DNA from: Streptomyces fodineus
GTDB taxonomy: Bacteria; Actinomycetota; Actinomycetes; Streptomycetales; Streptomycetaceae
Assembly: GCF_001735805.1 (NCBI RefSeq)
Contig: NZ_CP017248.1
Span: forward strand, 7,812,001-7,876,000
Length of the DNA: 64,000 nt
Reading direction: 5' to 3'
Positions 16,179 to 24,539 of the stretch are shown piece by piece (position 1 is the stretch's first letter; each line of letters starts with the position of its first letter). The notes below the pieces were generated by a model. The model was not told where the DNA came from. It ran no database searches and saw only the letters and a list, made by a program, of their open reading frames with translations. Position numbers and translations under genes: made by a program.

Positions 16179-16996
16179 GGATCTGGCTGGACGGAGAGCT
16201 GCGGGACCCGGAGTCCGCCCGAGTCTCCGTCTTCGATCACGGACTCACCGTCGGTGACGGCATCTTCGAGACGGTGAAGGCGGTCGGCGGCAGGCCGTTC
16301 GCGCTCACCCGCCACCTGGACCGCCTGACCCGTTCCGCCCGGGGCCTCGGCCTGCCCGACCCCGACCACGACGAGATCCGCGAGGCGTGTACGGCCGTCC
16401 TGGCGGCCAACCCGATGCCGCTCGGCCGGCTGCGGATCACCTACACCGGCGGTCACGGCCCGCTCGGCTCCGACCGCGGCGAGCACGGCCCGACCCTCGT
16501 GGTCGCCGTCGGCGAGACCACCCGCCGCCCGGACACCACCGCCGTGATCACCGTCCCGTGGACCCGCAACGAGCGCGGCGCCCTCACCGGCCTGAAGACC
16601 ACCTCGTACGCCGAGAACGTCGTGGCCCTCGCCCGCGCCCATGAACACGGCGCCTCCGAGGCGCTGTTCGGCAACACGGTCGGACGGCTCTGCGAGGGCA
16701 CCGGGTCGAACGTCTTCGTCGTCCTGGACGGCGAGATCCACACCCCGCCGGTCGCCTCCGGCTGCCTCCCCGGCATCACCCGGGCGCTGACGGTCGAGTG
16801 GACGGGAGCCAAGGAGACCGACCTGCCGCTGGACGTCCTGGACCGCGCCGACGAGGTCTTCCTCACCTCGACCCTGCGGGACGTCCAGGCCGTGCACCGG
16901 GTCGACGACGTCGAGCTGGCCGGGGCCCCGGGCCCGGTGACCGCCAAGGCCATGCGGATCTTCGACGAGCGGGCCGGGCAGGACCTGGACCCGTAA
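16175..16996 (+). CDS. pabC: Aminodeoxychorismate lyase-like class IV aminotransferase
   Basis: The 273-residue PLP enzyme is of fold type IV. PabC cleaves aminodeoxychorismate to p-aminobenzoate and pyruvate. The family features are DHGLTVGDGIFETVKA near the N-terminus, the PLP-binding lysine in GLKTTSYAENV, EALFGNTVGRLCEGTGSNVF and the late EVFLTSTLRDVQAV. The ATG at 16175 overlaps the pabB stop (ATGA), so translation is coupled. The pairing with pabB favours lyase over branched-chain or D-amino-acid aminotransferase, which share the fold. Confidence 0.88.
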   Translation: MRIWLDGELRDPESARVSVFDHGLTVGDGIFETVKAVGGRPFALTRHLDRLTRSARGLGLPDPDHDEIREACTAVLAANPMPLGRLRITYTGGHGPLGSDRGEHGPTLVVAVGETTRRPDTTAVITVPWTRNERGALTGLKTTSYAENVVALARAHEHGASEALFGNTVGRLCEGTGSNVFVVLDGEIHTPPVASGCLPGITRALTVEWTGAKETDLPLDVLDRADEVFLTSTLRDVQAVHRVDDVELAGAPGPVTAKAMRIFDERAGQDLDP

Positions 16997-17012
16997 CGGG
17001 CGCGGAAACAGG

Positions 17013-17041
17013 CTGACGTGAGTCTTCTAGACGGGTAGAAC
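17013..17041 (+). promoter_or_regulatory. Promoter giving a leaderless transcript for the tandem GNAT gene
   Basis: CTGACG (17013-17018), a 17-bp spacer and TAGAAC (17036-17041) lie 7 bases before the ATG at 17049. No Shine-Dalgarno sequence is present. Confidence 0.6.
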
Positions 17042-17048
17042 ACCCCTG

Positions 17049-17873
17049 ATGACCACGACCCTGCGGCCGGCCGAGCCGCTCCAGCAGCATCCCGACGGCA
17101 CCCGTTCCCGCCGGTTCCAGGTGTGCGTGAACAGCCGTCCCGTCGGCGAGATCCACCTCGGCACCTCGCCGTCCTTCGGCGACTCGGTGGCCCGCGTGAT
17201 CGACCTGCGGATCGACGAGCCCGACCGGCGGCGCGGCCGGGGCACGGTCGCCGCGCTGGCCGCCGAGGAGGTGGCGCGCGGCTGGGGCTGCACACAGATC
17301 GAGACCCTCGTCCCGGCCTCGGCGGACATCGCCCTGCGCCTGTTCGGCGCCCTCGGCTACACCCTGCGCAACCGCGGCATGGAAAAGCGCCTAGACACCA
17401 CCCCGCCCGAGCTGCCGCCGGGCAGCGGCGCGCGGCGCATGACCGAGGCCGAGTTCGACGCGTGGCACGCGTACGAGAGCGAGGAGTACGCGCGCCTGTG
17501 GATCGAGCGCGGTGTCCCCGAGGCCGCGGCGCGTGCCAAGGCCCGCCGTGACCACGAGAGGCTGCTGCCGCACGGGCTCGCGAGCGCGGGCATGCTCTTC
17601 AGCGTCCTGGAGCACGAAGGGGCCCGGGTGGGCACGCTGTGGGTGGCCCTGCGGGACGGCAGCGCGTATGTGTTCGACGTCAAGGCCGACGCGGCCCACC
17701 GCGGCCGGGGGCACGGGCGCACGCTCATGCTGCTGGCCGAGCGCCAGGCGATCGAGGCCGGCCGGCCGGTCCTCGGCCTCAACGTGCACGCGGGCAACAC
17801 CCCGGCCGAGCGGCTGTACGAGTCACTCGGCTACGAGACCACGGACCACGCCCTGTCCAAGCCCCTTCTGTAG
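17049..17873 (+). CDS. Tandem GNAT acetyltransferase
   Basis: The 274-residue protein has two GNAT folds. The N-terminal one (about 20-110) keeps a RRRGRGTVAALAAEEV acetyl-CoA loop. The C-terminal one (about 125-274) has HRGRGHGRTLMLLAERQA and the terminal NVHAGNTPAERLYESLGY. Both loops look competent. The ATG follows a promoter spaced for a leaderless message. Substrate unknown; tandem GNATs of this architecture include mycothiol synthase, but sequence alone does not justify that name. It converges on the DsbA-like gene with 12 bp between stops. Confidence 0.85.
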   Translation: MTTTLRPAEPLQQHPDGTRSRRFQVCVNSRPVGEIHLGTSPSFGDSVARVIDLRIDEPDRRRGRGTVAALAAEEVARGWGCTQIETLVPASADIALRLFGALGYTLRNRGMEKRLDTTPPELPPGSGARRMTEAEFDAWHAYESEEYARLWIERGVPEAAARAKARRDHERLLPHGLASAGMLFSVLEHEGARVGTLWVALRDGSAYVFDVKADAAHRGRGHGRTLMLLAERQAIEAGRPVLGLNVHAGNTPAERLYESLGYETTDHALSKPLL

Positions 17874-17894
17874 ACGCCCGCGGGCTCAGGCGTC
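17873..17894. terminator. Short hairpin between convergent stops
   Basis: A 6-bp GACGCC/GGCGTC stem overlaps the 3' end of the DsbA-like gene. It is a weak candidate for a shared terminator. Confidence 0.4.
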
Positions 17895-18410
17895 ACGCTC
17901 GCCCAGCAGCCGATCGGCGATCTCCTCGATGCGCTCGCGCAGCCCCTCCTGGCTCTTGCCGCCGTCGAGGCGTTCGCCGCCGATGACATACGTCGGGGTG
18001 CCGGTCACGCCGATCGCCTTGCCCTCGGCCTGGTCGGCGTCCACGATCAGGATGTGCCGGCCGTCGATCAGCGCGGTGTCGAACTCCTCGGCGTCCAGGC
18101 CGAGTTCACGGGCCGCCTCGACCAGGAAGGGTTCTCCCGCACGGTCCAGCTCCTCGACCCGCTCCAGCACGGCCTCCACGTACGGCCAGCCCTTGCCCTG
18201 CTCCAGCGCCTCCTCGGCGGCCTGCGCGGCGGCGAAGGCGTGCTTGTGCTTCTCCAGCGGGAAGTGCCGCAGCCGCAGCTCCAGCCGGTCGCCGTAGCGG
18301 GCGCGCAGGGCGCGGACGTCGTCGAGGGCGGTGCGGCAGTCGGGGCACTGCAGTTCGCACCAGACGTCGAGAACGAGGGCGTCGGTGCGTGCGGGGGAGG
18401 AGTCGCTCAT
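17886..18410 (-). CDS. DsbA/FrnE-like thioredoxin-fold protein
   Basis: The 174-residue protein has the CxxC active site CPDC in VWCELQCPDCRTALDD. An all-helical insert follows, and late VTGTPTYVIGG contains the cis-proline loop. There is no signal peptide, so a cytoplasmic oxidoreductase or isomerase is more likely than a secreted DsbA. The ATG at 18410 is chosen because the thioredoxin fold starts just after it; upstream frame is low-complexity. A purine-rich GGAAG lies about 12 bases before the start. Confidence 0.82.
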   Translation of the reverse strand: MSDSSPARTDALVLDVWCELQCPDCRTALDDVRALRARYGDRLELRLRHFPLEKHKHAFAAAQAAEEALEQGKGWPYVEAVLERVEELDRAGEPFLVEAARELGLDAEEFDTALIDGRHILIVDADQAEGKAIGVTGTPTYVIGGERLDGGKSQEGLRERIEEIADRLLGERDA

Positions 18411-18489
18411 GCCGACCAGTCTTCCAGGCCGGACGCGGGCTACCCAATCGGGACGGCGCGGGTGCGGCGCTCTGGCCGCAGGCGCAGGC

Positions 18490-18519
18490 GCGGGTGCGGG
18501 TGCGGGTGCGGGTGCGGGT
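18490..18519. repeat. Hexanucleotide tandem repeat (GCGGGT x5)
   Basis: Five perfect copies of a 6-bp unit, with degenerate flanking copies, lie in the 317-bp gap between divergent genes (18411-18727). The rest of that gap shows nothing recognisable except the promoter regions it must hold. Confidence 0.9.
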
Positions 18520-18727
18520 GGTCCGGGTGCGGCACCGCACCGGCACTCCAGTAGGAGACGACCCGGAGATGTCCCTGATGTCCCGCGGGGGCGTGGCATC
18601 GCGGGGACGAGGCGGTGCAGGATGGAGGGGACGGGGCGGCGTGCCGTGCCGGCATGCGGTGTCCGCCGCGTGTGCACTCTCCCTACTCCCACTCATTCCA
18701 CCCGACCCAGCCCGCCAGGAGGACCGG

Positions 18728-19171
18728 ATGATTGCCGAGACCGTCTGCTCCGCCGTGTCCGCGGCGGGCCTGGGCATCGCGGTGGTCACGGCCTACCGCA
18801 AGCGTTTCCTCGCGGCGGCCCGCATCGCGGCCTACTCGCTGGTGCCGGTCGGCCTGGTGATGACCGGGGTCGTCGGCTGGCTCGCCGACACCGCCTTCAG
18901 CCCCACCGCCTGGGCGGGCTTCGGGGTGCTGGGCGCCGCCTGGCTCCTGTTCGCGGGCACCCGTGCGGTAGAACGCCGGCGCGGCGGCACCCGCGCCGAG
19001 CGCAAGGCGGCGCGCGGCGACCGGGCCGAGGCCGTGGCCCCGGGGGCCTCCGCACCCTCCCTGGGCGCGGGCACCCGCCCTGCGACCGGGCCCGCCACCG
19101 CGCCCCGAGCCAAGGGCTCCGCCGACGACTTCAGCGACATCGAGGCCATCCTCAAGAAGCACGGCATATGA
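18728..19171 (+). CDS. Small membrane protein, unknown function
   Basis: The 147-residue protein starts at ATG 18728, after a good AGGAGG site. Two to three hydrophobic segments fill the first 80 residues (AAGLGIAVVTAY; YSLVPVGLVMTGVVGWLA; WAGFGVLGAAWLLFAG). A basic stretch (ERRRGGTRAERKAAR) and an Ala/Pro/Gly-rich cytoplasmic tail follow. The tail ends in DDFSDIEAILKKHGI, a distinct amphipathic element that could bind a partner. No family assigned. Confidence 0.75.
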   Translation: MIAETVCSAVSAAGLGIAVVTAYRKRFLAAARIAAYSLVPVGLVMTGVVGWLADTAFSPTAWAGFGVLGAAWLLFAGTRAVERRRGGTRAERKAARGDRAEAVAPGASAPSLGAGTRPATGPATAPRAKGSADDFSDIEAILKKHGI

Positions 19172-19353
19172 CGACCGCATGCCACCGCTGACGTCACGAC
19201 CTCCCGGGTGCCCTCGGGCTGAAACGACACAGAGAGTCGCGCGGACGTCCGGAACCGTTCACAACCCGAAGCAAGTCGGGCGAGACGGTGCGGAATGCGG
19301 CAACTCTCGCATACCGCGGGCAGGTTGATCGCGCACAGGGCCTGTCCTGCGCC

Positions 19354-19521
19354 ATGATCTGCCGCGAGATGCTGGACACGAGACAGAGCGAGGCCGCGCC
19401 GCCGAAGGACGAGCCGCGCGGGTGCCTCTTCGCCCTATCCCAGCCACCGCTGATGATCTTCCTTGCGGTGATCGGGTGTCTGCTCCTCATGGCTGCGCTG
19501 CACGACCTGCTGTTGCTGTGA
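19354..19521 (+). CDS. Putative 55-residue membrane protein
   Basis: From ATG 19354 the protein has a charged N-terminus (REMLDTRQSEAAPPKDEPRG) and one C-terminal hydrophobic helix (PLMIFLAVIGCLLLMAALHD) ending LLLL, a tail-anchor layout. The ribosome site is weak and an in-frame ATG at 19369 is also possible. The organised polar-then-hydrophobic pattern is the main support. Confidence 0.45.
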   Translation: MICREMLDTRQSEAAPPKDEPRGCLFALSQPPLMIFLAVIGCLLLMAALHDLLLL

Positions 19522-19649
19522 GCCGTACACGTCCGTCCCGGCGCCACCCGCCGGGACCGACGTCGCCCGAGCCCCGGCGCGCCGTACGAGCGGCCTGCCG
19601 AGCTACCGGCCGACGCCACCCGCCTGAGACGTGATCACCCGGTGTCCGG

Positions 19650-20210
19650 TCAGCCCGTCGCCTCCTTCCGGCGGGCCCGGTACGCGGCGACATGCAGCCG
19701 GTTGCCGCAGGTGCGGCTGTCGCAGTAGCGGCGCGAGCGGTTGCGGGAGAGGTCGACGAAGGCGCGCCGGCAGTCCGGCGCCTCGCAGCGCCGCAGCCGC
19801 TCCTGCTCCCCGGCGACCACGAAGAAGGCGAGCGCCATCCCGCCGTCGGCGGCCAGATGGTCGGCGACGGAGGCCCCCGGTGCGAAGTAGTGCACATGCC
19901 AGTCGTAGCCGTCGTGGTCCGTCAGGCGCGGGGTGGTGCCCGCCGCGGCGACCAGATCGTTGATCAGCACGGCGGCGGTACGGGCGTCCGGCGCCGCGAA
20001 GATCGCCGCGAAGCGCCCCCGGATGCTGCGCACCGCCGAGAGGTCGAACTCGGCCAGCACACCGACATCGCTGATCTCGTGGTTTCGTACGAAATCCGCG
20101 AGAGCCGGGACATCGGGCAGCCCGTCGGCCGCCGCGTCGTCCTCCGGCGCGGTGTTCACCAGATCCACCACGGTGTCGAGGGCGCACCGGGTGTCGTGGG
20201 TGATCAGCAC
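19650..20210 (-). CDS. CGNR zinc-finger / ABATE domain protein
   Basis: The 186-residue protein starts at GTG 20210 (AGGGAG 6 bases upstream). The N-terminal ABATE-like stress-associated domain begins with TRCALDTVVDLVNTAPE. The C-terminal CGNR zinc finger has CEAPDCRRAFVDLSRNRSRRYC, then CGNRLHVAAYRARRK, giving four Cys ligands and the CGNR signature. This family is thought to contain DNA-binding transcription factors; no target is known here. A TANNNT box (TACCAT) lies about 60 bases upstream on the coding strand. Confidence 0.9.
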   Translation of the reverse strand: MLITHDTRCALDTVVDLVNTAPEDDAAADGLPDVPALADFVRNHEISDVGVLAEFDLSAVRSIRGRFAAIFAAPDARTAAVLINDLVAAAGTTPRLTDHDGYDWHVHYFAPGASVADHLAADGGMALAFFVVAGEQERLRRCEAPDCRRAFVDLSRNRSRRYCDSRTCGNRLHVAAYRARRKEATG

Positions 20211-20519
20211 GTTTTGCTCCCTGGCCTGAGGGTCGGGCGGACGCCCGCCGATGCTGGCCGATGGTAGCGACATCCCCGCCCGCCGCACCGTCCTCCGCCC
20301 GACCTCGGTTGCCCGTACAACGCCACCACGCCCGAGGCGGTTCCCGCGCCGCGGCAGCCCGCACAGGTCACGCCCGCCGGGCGGACGGGTGCGGGCACAG
20401 GTCGGCGCCGTCCCGCGAAACGCTCACGGTGACGGCGCCGGGCTGTGCCGTATGCGGTTGTCTTGGCCCGAGCCGTCTCCCCGAGTGGACGGCGCCGGGC
20501 TGCTTTCGGGGGCCGCGAC
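20211..20519. other. 309-bp region between CGNR gene and ssgB
   Basis: This holds the CGNR promoter and the 3' flank of ssgB. No RNA, repeat or credible small ORF is seen. Confidence 0.4.
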
Positions 20520-20933
20520 CTAGCTCTCCGCCAGGATGTGCGAGAGCTCCTGATCCAGATCGAAGTGCCGGTGTTCCGTGCCGGGCGGCACGGCGGCGTC
20601 GGTTCGCTTCAGGAAGGACTCCAATGCCCGCGCCGGGGCCTCGAGCAGCGCCTCCCCCTCCGGGGAGCTGAGGGCGATGCACACGACGCCCTGACCATGA
20701 CTGCGGGATGGCCAGACGCGGACGTCGCCGGTGCCGGTGGGGCGATGAAGCCCCTCGGCGAGGAGGTCACGGGCGAACACCCACTCGACGGTCTCCTCGG
20801 CTCCGGTGTGGAAGGTGGCGTGCACGGCGTAGGGGTCGGCCGTGTCGTACCGCAGGCCTGCGGGGACAGGCAGGGAGGACTCGCTCGACACAACGAGGCG
20901 CAGGTGCAGCTCGCAGCTGACCGTGGTGTTCAT
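20520..20933 (-). CDS. ssgB: Sporulation and cell-division protein SsgB
   Basis: The 137-residue SsgA-like protein begins MNTTVSCELHLRLVVSSESS. It contains DTADPYAVHATFHTGAEE, EWVFARDLLAEGL and the terminal FDLDQELSHILAES, which I recognise as the highly conserved SsgB. In Streptomyces, SsgB is placed by SsgA at future sporulation septa and recruits FtsZ there. The ATG at 20933 is chosen because the known protein starts there; upstream residues are not conserved. A sigma-H-like element may lie about 60-85 bp upstream. It is divergent from the PGPGW membrane protein gene. Confidence 0.97.
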   Translation of the reverse strand: MNTTVSCELHLRLVVSSESSLPVPAGLRYDTADPYAVHATFHTGAEETVEWVFARDLLAEGLHRPTGTGDVRVWPSRSHGQGVVCIALSSPEGEALLEAPARALESFLKRTDAAVPPGTEHRHFDLDQELSHILAES

Positions 20934-20994
20934 AAGCGCCAGGGCCTTTCGCTCAGTGTGCGCTCGGGGATTCGCACGTCGGCGAAATCGACAT

Positions 20995-21018
20995 GCCACC
21001 TACGATGCCGTTGTAAAC
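20995..21018 (-). promoter_or_regulatory. Possible sigma-H/sigma-B-type promoter of ssgB
   Basis: Read on the minus strand: GTTT, 14 bases, then GGTGGC. The -35 fits the sigma-B-like consensus, but the -10 departs from GGGTA. ssgB is reported to depend on sigma-H, which motivates the call. An AAACCC/GGGTTT inverted repeat (21015-21032) overlaps the -35. Confidence 0.3.
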
Positions 21019-21124
21019 CCCTCTGAGGGTTTTGCGTGTCTTTACGTAACTCTTCCGGCCGAGAACTCGTACGGGATCTACGACCATTCCGGTGACCGGA
21101 TTCACTCCGGTAGGGTTTGTCTGT

Positions 21125-21601
21125 ATGAATACGGGGAGTGACGAGCCGGGCGAGGTCGCCGTGACGGCGGACTGGGCGCACCCGGACCGACGCGAGGCCG
21201 GGCCGGACGCCCGGTCCCAGGGCAGGGCCGGGCTCGGCTCCCGGGCGCCGGAATTCATCAGGGCCCGCCGTCTGCTGCACCTCGGCTGGCAGGCCGGCGT
21301 CTTCGCGGTCGGCCTCGCGGTCGTCGTCGCCGGCGTCATCATGCTGCCGCTGCCCGGACCCGGCTGGGTGGTGATCTTCGGCGGCATGGCGATCTGGGCG
21401 ACCGAGTTCGTCTGGGCCCAGCTGGTCCTGCGCTGGACCAAGCGCAAGGTCACCGAGGCGGCCCAGCGGGCCCTCGACCCCGAGGTGCGCCGCCGCAACA
21501 TCACACTTACCGTGATCGGACTGGTGATCGTGGCCGTGCTGGCCGGGATCTACGTGTGGGAGTTCGGCCTCGTCATGCCGTGGAAGATCAAACACCAGTG
21601 A
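21125..21601 (+). CDS. PGPGW-motif transmembrane protein (TIGR02611-like)
   Basis: The 158-residue protein starts at ATG 21125. After an acidic, polar N-terminus of about 45 residues, a first helix (VFAVGLAVVVAGVIMLPL) leads into LPGPGWVVIFGGMAIWATEF, the signature of this actinobacterial family. A positively charged amphipathic stretch (RWTKRKVTEAAQRALDPEVRRR) and a last helix (ITLTVIGLVIVAVLAGIYVW) follow. Function unknown. A TAGGGT -10-like box ends 9 bases before the ATG, so the leader would be very short. It stands beside ssgB in reverse orientation. Confidence 0.82.
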   Translation: MNTGSDEPGEVAVTADWAHPDRREAGPDARSQGRAGLGSRAPEFIRARRLLHLGWQAGVFAVGLAVVVAGVIMLPLPGPGWVVIFGGMAIWATEFVWAQLVLRWTKRKVTEAAQRALDPEVRRRNITLTVIGLVIVAVLAGIYVWEFGLVMPWKIKHQ

Positions 21602-21670
21602 CCCGCCGTCCGCGGTCCCGGCCCCTGGTCGGAAGCACCCCTGACATGGGGTAATGTTCTTCCTGCGCCC

Positions 21671-21742
21671 GGGCGATTAGCTCAGTGGGAGAGCGCTTCG
21701 TTCACACCGAAGAGGTCACTGGTTCGAACCCAGTATCGCCCA
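21671..21742 (+). tRNA. tRNA-Val (anticodon CAC), copy 1
   Basis: A 72-nt cloverleaf with acceptor GGGCGAT/ATCGCCC, anticodon stem CTTCG/CGAAG with loop TTCACAC (CAC), T loop TTCGAAC and discriminator A. It is identical to the copy at 25070. Confidence 0.97.
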
Positions 21743-21748
21743 CCCGGC

Positions 21749-21786
21749 CCAACGGCCCACCTGCGAGAGAGCAGGTGGGCCGTTGG
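21749..21786 (+). terminator. Terminator after tRNA-Val copy 1
   Basis: A perfect 16-bp stem (21749-21764 with 21771-21786) with a GAGAGA loop starts 6 bases after the tRNA. Confidence 0.9.
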
Positions 21787-21807
21787 CGTATGTACCTCAC
21801 CGGGCGG

Positions 21808-22210
21808 GCTCTGACGGGTACGACGGGTCGCTTGGGGTGAGCGCGGTGGGCCGGCTCTGGCGGGTACGACGAGTGGCCTGGGGTGACCGCGGCGGGCCAG
21901 CTCTGGCGTGTATGACGGGTGGCCTGGGGTGAGCTGGGTGGGGCGGCTCCGGTGGGTACGACGAGTGGCTGCGGCGGGGTGGCCTCACGTGAGCGCGGTG
22001 GGGCGGTCCGGTGTGGCGGCCTCGCGTGCGCGCCATGGGGTGGCCCTGTGGGGGGCGCGGTGGGGAGGCGCCGTGTGAGGGGGGCGGCTCCGGTGGGTAC
22101 GACCGGCGTCCGAGGCGAGCTGGGTGGGGCGGCTCGGCGTGGCGCGTGGCGGGGCGGCTCCGGTGGGTACGACGGGCGGCTCGGGGGAGCGCGGCGGGGC
22201 GGCGCGATGG
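21808..22210. repeat. Degenerate 46-bp tandem repeats (about 3 clear units, then irregular copies)
   Basis: Units begin at 21808, 21854 and 21900 (46 bp each, about 80 % identical by eye). Irregular copies continue to about 22210, recognisable by the core GGTGGGTACGACGRGTGGC. All frames are open on the minus strand because of composition. I do not regard the resulting Pro-rich peptides as genes. Confidence 0.8.
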
Positions 22211-22865
22211 TGAGCGCGACCGGGGCGCCGAGGCCGGCATTCCGGACGCCGCCGTATCGTCCACGCATTCGAGCACTTCTCGTGTGTGCGTCCGCGGCCT
22301 GCCGGTTCCTTGCGCCGAGACCGGTGAGCGGCCGACGTCTTTTGCCGGATCAGCAACATCCCTCGTGCGCACCGGGCCGCCCGCCGCAACATCGTGGACA
22401 CCGGCACCGACACGACCGGCACTGTCGCCCGGTCGCTGCCAGACCGGCAGCCACATAGTGCCCGCCGCCCGCATCCCATGCACCAGCCCGACCAGCAGAG
22501 AAGCAGGAACAGCCCAGCTGACGAGCGGCTCGACGCACCGATGCATCGACCGGCCACAGCTCGCTGCGCCTACGGGCACTCCGGGACCGGCAGCCGCTGC
22601 CCAAACCGCCCCCTGACCGCCGTCCCACCGACCCCACAACGCCCACCCCGCACCGCCAGCCGGGATGTCCCGCAACGCCGCCCCCGGACCGCCAGCTGGC
22701 TGCCCTTCACGCCTACCGCCGGACCACAGCCCGCAGTTCTCCGCACACCCCCGAACCCACATCCCCGCACCCCACCCCTCCCCACCAGCGCATCCCCTCC
22801 CGCACCACCTCTCCCAGCCGCCCACACATCAGCGCTCCCAGCCCGCTAGCGCCCTAGGAGGCCTC
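22211..22865. other. 655-bp region without a supported gene
   Basis: GC-rich, with Pro/His/Arg-rich open frames on both strands that lack start signals or motifs. The only clear signal is the AGGAGG ribosome site at its right end for the hydrolase. Confidence 0.4.
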
Positions 22866-23915
22866 ATGCCCGAGAACCCCGCCCCTGCGCCCGGCCCCGC
22901 CACCGACGCAGCTCCGGGCCTCACCCCCGCCGCCACCGCCAATCCCACCTCCACCCTCACTCCCCACCTCCTCCCCACCCCAGCCGGACGCACGCACCTC
23001 GTCGAGCAGGGTCGTGGCCCCCTGGTGCTGTTGGTGCACGGGTTCCCGGAGTCCTGGTACTCCTGGCGGCACCAGTTGCCCGCCCTGGCCGCCGCCGGCT
23101 ACCGCGCCGTGGCCCTCGACGTCCGGGGCTACGGCCGTTCGTCCAGGCCGGCGGCCGTGGAGGCGTACCGGATGCTCGACCTGGTCGAGGACAACGTCGC
23201 CGTGGTGCAGGCCCTGGGGGAGGAGTCCGCCGTGGTCGTCGGGCACGACTGGGGCGCCACGATCGCCGCCACCTCCGCACTGACCAGGCCCGATGTGTTC
23301 CGTGCCGTGGGTCTGCTGGGTGTGCCGTACAGCCCGCCCGGCGGCCCGCGGCCCAGCGAGGTCTTCGCGCGGATGGGCGGGGACGAGGAGTTCTACGTCT
23401 CCTACTTCCAGCGGCCGGGCCGCGCCGAGGCGGAGATCGAGCCCGATGTGCGCGGCTGGCTCGCGGGCTTCTACGCCGCTCTGTCCGCGGACACGATGCC
23501 CGCCCCCGGCGCCCCCGACCCGCACTTCGTGAGCCGCGGCGGCACCCTGCGCGAACGTTTCCCCACTGGCCCGCTGCCGGCCTGGCTGGGCGAGGACGAC
23601 CTCGGCTTCCTGGCCGGGGAGTTCGAGCGGACCGGGATGACGGGGGCGCTGAACCGTTACCGCAACATGGACCGGGACTGGGCGGACCTGGCCGCTCACG
23701 CGGGCGCGCCGATCACGCAGCCCTCGCTGTTCGTCGGCGGCGCCCTGGACGCCTCGCTGGCCTGGCTCGCCGACGCGGTCAAGGCGTACCCCGAGACCCT
23801 GCCCGGCCTGCTCGGCTCGCACATCCTCGACGGCTGCGGCCACTTCGTCCAGCAGGAGCGCCCGGAGGAGACGAACCGGATCCTCGTCGACTGGCTCGCC
23901 GCCCTGCCCGACTGA
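22866..23915 (+). CDS. Alpha/beta hydrolase, epoxide hydrolase-like
   Basis: The 349-residue protein starts at ATG 22866, with an AGGAGG site. A 35-residue Pro/Ala/Thr-rich N-terminus precedes the fold. HGFPESWYSWRHQ carries the HGxP oxyanion motif, the nucleophile elbow is GHDWGA (Asp nucleophile), and the distal acid lies before GHFVQQERPEE with the catalytic His. Tyrosines in the cap (YVSYFQRPG, NRYRNMDRDW) fit the epoxide-activating pair. The Asp nucleophile excludes a serine esterase; a haloalkane dehalogenase is less likely given these tyrosines. Substrate unknown. Confidence 0.87.
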   Translation: MPENPAPAPGPATDAAPGLTPAATANPTSTLTPHLLPTPAGRTHLVEQGRGPLVLLVHGFPESWYSWRHQLPALAAAGYRAVALDVRGYGRSSRPAAVEAYRMLDLVEDNVAVVQALGEESAVVVGHDWGATIAATSALTRPDVFRAVGLLGVPYSPPGGPRPSEVFARMGGDEEFYVSYFQRPGRAEAEIEPDVRGWLAGFYAALSADTMPAPGAPDPHFVSRGGTLRERFPTGPLPAWLGEDDLGFLAGEFERTGMTGALNRYRNMDRDWADLAAHAGAPITQPSLFVGGALDASLAWLADAVKAYPETLPGLLGSHILDGCGHFVQQERPEETNRILVDWLAALPD

Positions 23916-24101
23916 CGCTTCCCGCCCGCCCCTTCCGTTCGGCCCGTCGCGCGCATCCCTCACTTGCGAAGACAGCGGCCAGACCGACCCTGCCCCACGC
24001 CGCCCGAAAGAAAATCCTGTCCGAATCATCGACGACCCCGGGGCCGTCGGGTGCGGAGGCGGAAGCGGTTCCGGGGACGGGACGGTGACGATCCGTTACT
24101 C

Positions 24102-24290
24102 ATGGTGGGGTGCGAGGGACGGGCCAAGAAGTTCCGGACCCAGGCCGTCGGCGGAAATCCACCGGATGTTTTCCAAAATGCCGTCACCTTTCTCCGGAAG
24201 TACGACAAGCGAGGAATTCTTCTCGACCTCGAGTCAGAACTTCAGGCAGGCAATCTGACGCTGTATCACTTCTGCGACACAGTGACGTAA
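24102..24290 (+). CDS. Low-GC orphan small protein, unknown
   Basis: A 62-residue ORF from ATG 24102 to a TAA stop, rare in this genome, uses many A/T-ending codons (GTT, CAA, AAT, TTT, CGA, ATT, CTT). The product has VFQNAVTFLRKYDKRGILLD and LESELQAGNLTLYHF, which look like a folded helical protein rather than noise. No ribosome site is clear. It may be the 3' part of an acquired or decayed gene. Confidence 0.45.
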   Translation: MVGCEGRAKKFRTQAVGGNPPDVFQNAVTFLRKYDKRGILLDLESELQAGNLTLYHFCDTVT

Positions 24291-24318
24291 GCCGGCGAGG
24301 TCGACGGAAAGCACCTCG

Positions 24319-24465
24319 GAATTCCCGAAGGTCTTCCGGAAGGCGAGCGTCGAGCCGCACCCGGGATGGGCCTGGGACGACTACCGGGCCTCCAGCAACG
24401 ACACCGCGCTCTACGGCCCCGCGGCCATCGAGAACCTGGCGTTGCCCGGCGACCGGATGCCCTGA
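24319..24465 (+). pseudogene. 3' remnant of an unidentified gene
   Basis: An open segment with strong coding-type codon use encodes EFPKVFRKASVEPHPG, WAWDDYRASSNDTALYGP and AIENLALPGDRMP, then stops at TGA 24463. No start codon or ribosome site lies upstream, and the frame closes just before 24290. It therefore looks like the C-terminal end of a truncated gene. The family is not recognised. Confidence 0.5.
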
Positions 24466-24539
24466 CCGGCGCGGGGGAGCGCCGTCGCACGGGCGGCGGC
24501 GCTCCCTGAAGAGGGTGGCCCGGGCCACGGCGCGGCGCA

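Noticed and set aside
21808..21945. Possible CRISPR array
   Set aside because: The units are contiguous and degenerate with no unique spacers, and no cas genes are near.
21702..22825. Pro-rich minus-strand open frames with repeated YPPEP/VVPTGAAP motifs
   Set aside because: They arise from the degenerate DNA repeats, run into a tRNA and its terminator, and have no start signal.
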